In this document: piece after piece, positions 39,054-45,228 of the stretch
Layout: each line of letters opens with the position of its first letter
How positions within the stretch are numbered: the stretch's first letter is position 1
Origin: Bacteroidales bacterium
Lineage (GTDB): Bacteria > Bacteroidota > Bacteroidia > Bacteroidales > WCHB1-69
DNA length: 45,228 nt
NCBI GenBank assembly: GCA_024400875.1
Contig: JAKSMB010000010.1
Coordinates: forward strand, 1-45,228
Direction of reading: 5' to 3'
The notes under the pieces: model-generated
Told to the model about the DNA's origin: nothing
The model's database searches: none
What the model saw: only the letters and a program-made list of their open reading frames with translations
Position numbers and translations under genes: made by a program

Positions 39054-41258
39054 ATGAAAAAGATAAATAAACAGTTAATCAAGTTTCTTTTTGCAGGTAT
39101 TTGTCTGCTAAATCTGGGCGGATTGTTTGCTCAGGATGATCAGTCGCCGGTGGCGAACGAACCGGATACCACCTATCAGATTCCGGAGACTATTTTCTAT
39201 GTGAGATCCACGGCGCGAAGTTATGGCGATAGCATCGTGCTACGTTGGGCGCCCGAAAATGCCGGTGTCTGGATTTCTGCCAACTATTACGGATGGAATA
39301 TCATCCGCGATAGGGACGAGGATGATATCAAGGAGACGGATACCATTTTTAAAATGCAACTCAACGATAATCCGATCCGTCCGTTGACATTAGAACAGAT
39401 GATGCAACGCTACGATTCCACCAATCTCTTCGTGGGTGCGGCGGCGCAAGCGCTTTATGGCGAATCCTACTATAACCCGCAGGAGGGCGACGGCCTGGTG
39501 AACTACGTGTTCCGTAGAGAACAGGAACAGACCCAACGTCAGATGATGGCTTACATGGCTGCCGAAAGCAGCCGCGATGCCGCCGACGCTCTCGGCCTCC
39601 GCTTCGTGGACCGCAATGTGAAGAAGGGTCACTCCTATACGTACCGCATCGAGTGCCTCATTCCCGAAGAGGACGCCATCGTGCCTATCAACATTGTGGA
39701 AGTGGATTGCACACCTTACGAACGCCAATACGACGAACGTATTAGCAAAGTGAAAATCTACCAGGCTTCTCCCTATACCGCGTTCATCTATTGTGAGAAG
39801 AACAAACTGTCGGGCTACTATTTCGAACGCAGCACCGATAACGGCAAACACTGGACCGCCCTCAACACTTCTCCTGTATATGGCTATAAACCTACCAAGG
39901 ATGAATACGATGTGTATGGTGAAGATCTTGCCCGCCTGATGGAAGGTAATGTCGGCATCCTCGACTCCCTGAGCTTGAACATCTCCTACAAATACCGTGT
40001 CCGCGCTTTTGATGCGTTCGCCGATTTTGCCCCAGAAGTTGAGTCGGAGACTTTCCAAATGGAGGATTTCATTGCGCCAACGGTACCGGTTCTGGAAGAA
40101 GTCGTTCCGGAAGATAACAAGACCTGCACCCTGAACTGGACTATGGACAAGCAGGATGACGACCTCAAGGGTTTTGTGATTGCCTTCTCCGATGACCCAA
40201 GCGGTCCTTGGGAAAAGGTTACCGACCTGTTGCCTATCAATACCCGCGAATGGGTGGATAACAATGCCCACGACCGTGGCCGCGGCTTTTACCGCGTCTT
40301 CGCCTTGGACAACAATAACAACTACTCGTTCTCTCTGTCACAAATCAACAATATCGAAGACGATGTGGCCCCTTCCGCCCCTACGGGTGTGACCGCCATC
40401 GTGGATACGGCAGGCGTGCTCTATATGCAATGGAACGAAAATCCGGAAAAGGATGTCCTCGGCTATCGTGTCTATTTCGCCAACCAACTCGACCACGACT
40501 TTATCCAAAGAACCGGCCGCCGTATTGAAAACGATACCACGTTCATCGATACGTTGAACCGCCGAACGCTGACTCGCAGAATCTATTTCTACGTGGTAGC
40601 AGAAGATAACAGTCACAACTTCTCCGCCCCTTCGGATACGTTGGCAGTGCCTGTACCCGATATCGTGCCTCCAGGCGTGGCCGTGCTTAAAGACCACACG
40701 CAAACCGACGAGTCGGTGACCTTCACCTGGCTGCAAAGTACTTCCGAAGATGTTGCTTTCTACTATGTCTATCGCAAAAAAGATAACGAACAACAGTGGA
40801 AATGCATCAAGATTATCAAACCGGAGGAACTGGAACCTAAAGCGCATATCGTGTTTACGGATTATCCTGAACCATCTGCTCAGAATTACAACTATTGTAT
40901 AGAAGTGATTGATGAAAGCCGTCTCTCATCTGGCAAGACCGGTCAAACAACCGTTCGCTTCAGAGGTTCTGCTTTCGTAGAGGTCCCGATGACATTGAAG
41001 GCTTCGCTCACTAAAACCAAGGCTGTGAAGTTGGATTTTACCTACGATTATCCATCCAAGAATAAATATTATGGCGTTGTGTTCAAATCCGTGAACGATG
41101 AACCAGCATACGCGTTCACCAGTTTTCAACGTGGCGAAAACTCTTGTATGGACTACAAGGTGGAGCAGGGACAAAAGGTGACCTACTACATCCAGATGTT
41201 CTTAGGCAAAGGCAAGCGATCCAAACCTTCGAAATCCGTTACGCTTACAGTGAAATAG
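39054..41258 (+). CDS. fibronectin type III repeat secreted protein
   Basis: A 734-residue protein. The ATG at 39054 is chosen because it follows the megaprotein stop by 13 bp and starts a signal peptide (KKINKQLIKFLFAGICLLN ... GLFAQ). An N-terminal ~300-residue region contains FN3-like strands (SIVLRWAPENAGVWI, SYTYRIECLIPEED). At least three clear FN3 domains follow, starting near residues 338 (IAPTVPVLEEVVPEDN), 436 (VAPSAPTGVTAIVDTAG) and 536 (VPPGVAVLKDHTQTDE), with a fourth partial one at the end. There is no T9SS sorting domain or lipobox. Likely a periplasmic or surface binding partner of the megaprotein. Confidence 0.87.
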   Translation: MKKINKQLIKFLFAGICLLNLGGLFAQDDQSPVANEPDTTYQIPETIFYVRSTARSYGDSIVLRWAPENAGVWISANYYGWNIIRDRDEDDIKETDTIFKMQLNDNPIRPLTLEQMMQRYDSTNLFVGAAAQALYGESYYNPQEGDGLVNYVFRREQEQTQRQMMAYMAAESSRDAADALGLRFVDRNVKKGHSYTYRIECLIPEEDAIVPINIVEVDCTPYERQYDERISKVKIYQASPYTAFIYCEKNKLSGYYFERSTDNGKHWTALNTSPVYGYKPTKDEYDVYGEDLARLMEGNVGILDSLSLNISYKYRVRAFDAFADFAPEVESETFQMEDFIAPTVPVLEEVVPEDNKTCTLNWTMDKQDDDLKGFVIAFSDDPSGPWEKVTDLLPINTREWVDNNAHDRGRGFYRVFALDNNNNYSFSLSQINNIEDDVAPSAPTGVTAIVDTAGVLYMQWNENPEKDVLGYRVYFANQLDHDFIQRTGRRIENDTTFIDTLNRRTLTRRIYFYVVAEDNSHNFSAPSDTLAVPVPDIVPPGVAVLKDHTQTDESVTFTWLQSTSEDVAFYYVYRKKDNEQQWKCIKIIKPEELEPKAHIVFTDYPEPSAQNYNYCIEVIDESRLSSGKTGQTTVRFRGSAFVEVPMTLKASLTKTKAVKLDFTYDYPSKNKYYGVVFKSVNDEPAYAFTSFQRGENSCMDYKVEQGQKVTYYIQMFLGKGKRSKPSKSVTLTVK

Positions 41259-41315
41259 AAAATACTTATAAAGAATACACATTTATGAAATTCTAACAAA
41301 TAAAAACATAATCTT

Positions 41316-41777
41316 ATGAAAAAAATTTTTTTGATGACATTAGTGGCAGGTATTGCCATGATTTTCGCATCCTGCGGAAAAGAAGTTAATTTGGCTGGTA
41401 CCAGCTGGCACGCAGATGAAACCTATACGAAGCAACTCGTTGTAAGCGGTATTACGGCAGACTGTGTGTTCAACTTTGACGTTGATCTTAATTTTACAGA
41501 TGCTACTACGGGTACTATGAACGCAAAGTACAGCGGAACCATAACAGCAATGGGTCAAGAGCATCCCGTTCCAGATGGTGGCGGTACCGACAGCTTTACC
41601 TACACATTTGACGGCGAAAATGGTGTGCTGTACTCTACCGATCCTAACGAGACCGAAACAATCCCTTTCACCTATGATAAGAAAGAAAAAATGATTGTGA
41701 TCAACCTCGACTTTGACAATAGTGACGAAATGCCGGGTCTTGAATTCCATATTCCATTGCATTTCAAACGTCAATAA
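41316..41777 (+). CDS. small lipocalin-like lipoprotein
   Basis: A 153-residue lipoprotein: KKIFLMTLVAGIAMIFASC ends in a lipobox at Cys20. The mature part begins GKEVNLAGTSWHADE and continues in alternating strands (CVFNFDVDLNFTDATTGTMN, SFTYTFDGENGVLYST, KMIVINLDFDNSDE), the pattern of small lipocalin-like Bacteroidetes lipoproteins that open with a GTSW motif. Role unknown. It follows the FN3 gene after 57 bp with no clear -7 box between, so it may be the last gene of the megaprotein operon. Confidence 0.75.
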   Translation: MKKIFLMTLVAGIAMIFASCGKEVNLAGTSWHADETYTKQLVVSGITADCVFNFDVDLNFTDATTGTMNAKYSGTITAMGQEHPVPDGGGTDSFTYTFDGENGVLYSTDPNETETIPFTYDKKEKMIVINLDFDNSDEMPGLEFHIPLHFKRQ

Positions 41778-41892
41778 CCGATAGATGCACTTCGTATGGA
41801 CGGGATTGAAAACCGCCCATGACAAACGTTGAAAAACGATGAAAACCGTGGTACTCACGGTGAAATAAAAAAATATAATGGATATAAAAAAG

Positions 41893-41932
41893 ATACGATT
41901 TTCTTGTAGGATTTTATACGAGAAAATCGTAT
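41893..41932. promoter_or_regulatory. 12-bp inverted repeat across the ppdK promoter (putative operator)
   Basis: ATACGATTTTCT (41893-41904) and AGAAAATCGTAT (41921-41932) are perfect inverted repeats separated by 16 bp. The right arm runs into the -7 box, and the left arm covers the expected -33 region. A dimeric regulator bound here would block or contact RNA polymerase. Confidence 0.7.
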
Positions 41933-41937
41933 TTTTG
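41904..41937 (+). promoter_or_regulatory. promoter of ppdK
   Basis: TATTTTTG at 41930-41937, with TTG at 41904-41906 as possible -33 element (23-bp spacing). The transcript leader would be ~40 nt. Confidence 0.6.
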
Positions 41938-41983
41938 CACCTTCATTTTTGAAAATAATTATTAATCATTTAAAATATTGACT

Positions 41984-44728
41984 ATGAGTAATGTAAAGTA
42001 CGTTTATACCTTTGGAGGTAAGACAGCTGAAGGTAAAGCCGACATGAAAAACTTGTTGGGTGGTAAAGGTGCTAACCTTGCCGAAATGTGTTTGTTAGGT
42101 TTGCCGGTACCTGCTGGTTTGACTATCACAACCGAATGCTGTACAGCATATTATGACAACAACTGTCAACTTCCTGCTGGCCTTATGGATGAAGTTTGGG
42201 CTGGTATGAAGAATGTTGAAAACATCATGGGATTGAAATATGACGATCCTGAAAATCCTCTTTTGGTATCCTGTCGTTCAGGTGCTCGTACTTCTATGCC
42301 AGGTATGATGGACACCGTTCTCAACATCGGTTTGAGTTCCAAAACCATCCCTGGTTTGATCAAGAAAACAAACAATCCTCGTTTCGTATATGACTCCTAC
42401 CGTCGTCTCATCATGATGTATGCTGACGTCGTTATGGAAAAAGCTGAAGGCATTGAACCTGCTGACGGCAAGAGCATCCGCAAACAATTGGATGACATGC
42501 TCGACGAATTCAAAGCTAAGAAGGGTTACAAGAGCGATACAGACATCACCGCTGAAGAACTCCTTGAACTCGCTACCGCTTTCAAAGCAAAAGTTAAAGA
42601 AGTTCTCGGTACTGAATTCCCAGATGACGCTAAGGCTCAACTCGAAGGCGGTATCAAGGCCGTTTTCAAGAGCTGGAATGGTAAGAAGGCTATCTCCTAC
42701 CGTCGCATCGAAGGTATTCCAGACGATTGGGGTACTGCAGTAAACGTTCAAGCTATGGTATTCGGTAACATGGGCGACAACTCCGCTACTGGCGTTGCTT
42801 TCACCCGTAACCCGGCTACTGGCGACAACCAATTCTACGGCGAATGGTTGATCAATGCTCAAGGTGAAGACGTTGTGGCTGGTATTCGTACACCGAACCC
42901 ATTGAACGACGACACAAAGAACGAACAAAACAAGATGATGCACTCTATGCAAGAGTTGATGCCAGAAACCTACAAGGAACTCTGCGACATTCGCACCATC
43001 CTCGAAGACAGCTACCGCGATATGCTCGATATCGAGTTCACTATCCAAGAAGGTAAGCTCTATATGCTCCAATGCCGTGTTGGTAAACGTACTGGCGTTG
43101 CTGCTTTGACCATGGCTCTCGACATGCTTCACGAAGGTCGTATCGACGAAAAAGAAGTTGTTATGCGCCTCTCTCCAGCTCAATTGGATGAACTCCTTCA
43201 CCCAATCCTCGATGCTGCTGATGAAAAGAAACACGCTGTTATCGCTAAGGGTCTTCCTGCAGGTCCTGGTGGCGCAGTTGGCGTTATCGCTCTTGACAGC
43301 GAAACATCTAAAGCTTACACAGCTAAGAATGTTAAGAACATCCTCGTTCGCGAAGAAACCAATCCAGAAGACGTTGAAGGTATGCGTTCCGCTACCGGTA
43401 TCCTTACCGCTCGCGGTGGTATGACTTCTCACGCTGCTCTCGTGGCTCGTGGCTGGGGTAAATGCTGTATCGTAGGTTGCGAAGCTGTTAAGATCAACAT
43501 GGACGCTCGCACCGTTGAAATCGCTGGCAAGACTTACAAAGAAGGCGACCTCTTGAGCTTGAACGGTTCTAAGGGTTGGGTTTATGATGAAGAAATCAAG
43601 ATGATTGACGCTTCTGAAAACCCATTGTTCCAAGAATTCATGAGCTTGGTTGACAAATACCGCAAGATGGGTGTTCGTACCAATGCTGACAACCCTGAAG
43701 ATGCTCAAAACGCTATCAACTTCGGCGCTGAAGGTATCGGCTTGTTCCGTATCGAACACATGTTCTACGGTGAAAACAGTGAAGAACCACTGGAGAAACT
43801 CCGCAACATGATCCTCGCCGACACCCTCGAAGCTCGCGTAGCTGCTCTCAACGAACTTGAACCTTACATGCGCAAAGCTGCTAAGGGTACGTTGAAAGTT
43901 ATGGACGGCAAACCTCTTACTTTCCGTTTGATGGATCCTCCATTGCACGAATTCGTTCCTCAAACTGAAGATAAACAACGCGAAGTTGCTAAAGAACGCG
44001 GTCTCGACTTCGAAGCACTCAAAAAACGTATCGAGTCTATGCACGAAGTAAACCCAATGATGGGTCTTCGTGGTGTTCGTCTTGGCGTTATGTACCCAGA
44101 AATCACTGAAATGCAATTCCGCGCTCTCTTCACGGCAACGGCTGAGTTGATGAACGAAGGTTTCGATCCACATTTGGAAATCATGGTTCCACTGACCATC
44201 AACGTTAAGGAACTTCAACACCAAAAAGCTATTGCTACTCGCGTAAAAGCTGAAGTAGAAGCTAAGTTGAACGTTACCATCAACTACATGTTCGGTACCA
44301 TGATCGAAATCCCACGCGCAGCCCTCGTTGCTGACAAGATCGCTGAGGTTGCTGAGTTCTTCTCCTTCGGTACCAACGACTTGACCCAAATGACCCTCGG
44401 TTTCTCCCGCGATGACGTTAACGCTATCGTTCACAAATACGTGGAAGAAAAGATTATCCCTGTTGACCCATTCAATGTATTGGATCAAGAAGGTGTTGGT
44501 CAATTGGTTAAATGTGGTGTAGAAAGAGGTCGTAGCACCCGCGCTAACTTGAAGTGTGGTGTTTGTGGTGAACACGGTGGCGATCCAATGTCATCCGAAT
44601 TCTTCTACAAGACTGGCATGAACTACGTATCTTGCTCTCCATTCCGCGTACCAGTTGCTCGCTTGGCTGCAGCTCAAGCTGCTATCAAGGAAGAAAGAGC
44701 AAAATGTTGCTGCTGCAACTGCAAATAA
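41984..44728 (+). CDS. ppdK: pyruvate, phosphate dikinase
   Basis: A 914-residue enzyme that interconverts ATP, phosphate and pyruvate with AMP, pyrophosphate and phosphoenolpyruvate in glycolysis or gluconeogenesis. ATG at 41984 chosen; a TTG two codons upstream is unlikely. N-terminal ATP-grasp domain (GGKGANLAEM ~23-32; SCRSGARTSMPGM), swivelling phosphohistidine domain with catalytic His in GGMTSHAALVARGWGKCC (~470-487), and C-terminal PEP/pyruvate barrel (MFGTMIEIPRAAL, FSFGTNDLTQMT, catalytic Cys in CGVCGEHGGDP). The protein ends in an unusual Cys tail (AKCCCCNCK). Codon choice is strongly biased (GGT, GCT, AAC, CGT), indicating high expression. Single gene with its own promoter and terminator. 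Confidence 0.97.
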   Translation: MSNVKYVYTFGGKTAEGKADMKNLLGGKGANLAEMCLLGLPVPAGLTITTECCTAYYDNNCQLPAGLMDEVWAGMKNVENIMGLKYDDPENPLLVSCRSGARTSMPGMMDTVLNIGLSSKTIPGLIKKTNNPRFVYDSYRRLIMMYADVVMEKAEGIEPADGKSIRKQLDDMLDEFKAKKGYKSDTDITAEELLELATAFKAKVKEVLGTEFPDDAKAQLEGGIKAVFKSWNGKKAISYRRIEGIPDDWGTAVNVQAMVFGNMGDNSATGVAFTRNPATGDNQFYGEWLINAQGEDVVAGIRTPNPLNDDTKNEQNKMMHSMQELMPETYKELCDIRTILEDSYRDMLDIEFTIQEGKLYMLQCRVGKRTGVAALTMALDMLHEGRIDEKEVVMRLSPAQLDELLHPILDAADEKKHAVIAKGLPAGPGGAVGVIALDSETSKAYTAKNVKNILVREETNPEDVEGMRSATGILTARGGMTSHAALVARGWGKCCIVGCEAVKINMDARTVEIAGKTYKEGDLLSLNGSKGWVYDEEIKMIDASENPLFQEFMSLVDKYRKMGVRTNADNPEDAQNAINFGAEGIGLFRIEHMFYGENSEEPLEKLRNMILADTLEARVAALNELEPYMRKAAKGTLKVMDGKPLTFRLMDPPLHEFVPQTEDKQREVAKERGLDFEALKKRIESMHEVNPMMGLRGVRLGVMYPEITEMQFRALFTATAELMNEGFDPHLEIMVPLTINVKELQHQKAIATRVKAEVEAKLNVTINYMFGTMIEIPRAALVADKIAEVAEFFSFGTNDLTQMTLGFSRDDVNAIVHKYVEEKIIPVDPFNVLDQEGVGQLVKCGVERGRSTRANLKCGVCGEHGGDPMSSEFFYKTGMNYVSCSPFRVPVARLAAAQAAIKEERAKCCCCNCK

Positions 44729-44755
44729 TCGTTGATTACTATACAATCCAAATAG

Positions 44756-44785
44756 AAGCGGGCGTCTCGGAAGAGGCGCCCGCTT
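44756..44785 (+). terminator. terminator of ppdK
   Basis: AAGCGGGCGTCTC and GAGGCGCCCGCTT form a 13-bp stem (one G-T pair) around a GGAA tetraloop, 27 bp after the stop codon, followed by a T-rich but interrupted tail. Confidence 0.8.
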
Positions 44786-44848
44786 TGTATTTAGGGAATG
44801 GAGGGCCTTGCATAACAATTCCCAAGGGTGATACTCCAAGCAAGAGAG

Positions 44849-45031
44849 ATGTTCATTGGTGGTAACTGTGTTTCTACAATAGAAGATACCGGATTTAGCA
44901 ATGTTGATCAAGTCATAACATCGCTTGTTACATCCTTACCAGACGAAACACCACGTCCTGTAAAGGCTCAAGTAAAGATTACAAATATTGATAAACAACA
45001 GATACAATTGTATCAGCGAGTACTAAAATAA
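44849..45031 (+). CDS. small hypothetical protein
   Basis: A 60-residue frame from the ATG at 44849, preceded at 7 bp by AAGAGAG, which resembles a ribosome site. The product (MFIGGNCVSTIEDTGFSNVD ... QIQLYQRVLK) is mixed alpha/beta with no signal peptide or motif I know. An in-frame ATG at 44828 would add seven residues. It could be a fragment of a larger gene; no promoter consensus is visible. Confidence 0.35.
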   Translation: MFIGGNCVSTIEDTGFSNVDQVITSLVTSLPDETPRPVKAQVKITNIDKQQIQLYQRVLK

Positions 45032-45058
45032 TGTATCAAAAGAAAGTTGCATATAAAA

Positions 45059-45102
45059 GTACAAACTTACCACAATCAAAACCATTTGTGGTAAATTTGT
45101 AC
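45059..45102. repeat. 17-bp inverted repeat with GTACAAA ends
   Basis: GTACAAACTTACCACAA (45059-45075) and TTGTGGTAAATTTGTAC (45086-45102) pair with a single mismatch across a 10-base loop. A further GTACAAA occurs at 45139-45145. There is no T-run, so a terminator is unlikely; an operator pair or mobile-element end is more plausible. The remaining bases to 45228 hold no gene I can see, only a weak hairpin (TCGCA/TGCGA at 45177-45191). Confidence 0.6.
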
Positions 45103-45228
45103 CTTATTATTAGGCTGCATTCTTTCCAAAGGTTTGTAGTACAAAGTTGTATTTTCGACATTTAATGTTAAAAACGTCGCATAATGTGCGATAATTTTGT
45201 AGATTGTTTGATAATTAGCAAAAAAAAT

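Noticed and set aside
39390-40271. 293-codon minus-strand frame opposite the FN3 gene
   Set aside because: Shadow of the plus-strand coding frame; composition is not protein-like and the plus-strand product has clear FN3 domains.
41845-41861. Terminator between the lipoprotein gene and ppdK
   Set aside because: ACCGTG/CACGGT form only a 6-bp stem and are followed by an A-rich stretch instead of T residues.
42278-44575. 765-codon open frame on the minus strand opposite ppdK
   Set aside because: It is an artefact of the strongly biased codons of ppdK, which avoid the triplets that would be stops on the other strand. It has no promoter, signal or domain.

Overview
The window reads as a chromosomal segment of a Bacteroidota bacterium, most likely order Bacteroidales. 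The evidence is direct: most transcription units are preceded by the Bacteroidetes-type -7 box TAnnTTTG rather than a sigma70 -10; start codons mostly lack Shine-Dalgarno sequences; two proteins end in type IX secretion (T9SS) type-A sorting domains; and several families typical of the phylum are present (DUF4270, short GT5 'glycogen/starch synthase', RHS C-terminal cassettes, a TANFOR-like megaprotein).

Layout. (1) 1-4100 is an accessory array of three orphan RHS-core/variable-tip cassettes. Each is followed at once by a small secreted or lipoprotein gene that is the likely immunity partner. The first two tips carry zinc-protease motifs; the third looks truncated. A 194-bp core segment is identical in cassettes 1 and 3, and a ~68-bp promoter/leader is repeated before cassette 3 and again at 4031. 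There the cassette that should follow has been replaced by a decayed IS3-family element (4104-4701), which abuts a tRNA-Leu(TAG) gene. (2) 4903-8105: divergent T9SS-secreted M1 aminopeptidase and an omega-amidase-like nitrilase. (3) 8106-8978: gene-poor stretch with eleven short palindromes, a 201/202-bp direct duplication and a short unrecognised ORF. (4) 9031-13864 (minus): Cys/Met PLP enzyme; then GT5-like protein, DUF4270 lipoprotein and MATE exporter in one run. (5) tRNA-Leu(GAG), then UvrA2-like ATPase with DUF1294 (minus), a Cys/His-rich periplasmic protein and a T9SS cargo protein. (6) 18763-27203: MFS transporter; trpS / VWA-like membrane protein / DUF4159 operon; DUF721; TPR / DedA / aroE operon. 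(7) 27289: heavy-metal (Mn-type) exporter. (8) 28385-41777: outer-membrane barrel, 2916-residue secreted megaprotein, FN3 protein and small lipoprotein, all on the plus strand and closely spaced. (9) 41984-44728: pyruvate phosphate dikinase with an unusual Cys-rich tail and a striking inverted repeat around its promoter; then a small ORF and a second strong inverted repeat.

How it fits together. The core genes are housekeeping (protein synthesis, aromatic amino acids, DNA repair, PPi-dependent glycolysis or gluconeogenesis, metal and drug export). The two parts most likely to hold new biology are the RHS cassette array with envelope-targeted 'immunity' proteins, and the barrel/megaprotein/FN3 locus, which looks like one cell-surface system. 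Product names rest on reading motifs in the sequence; no database search was run.
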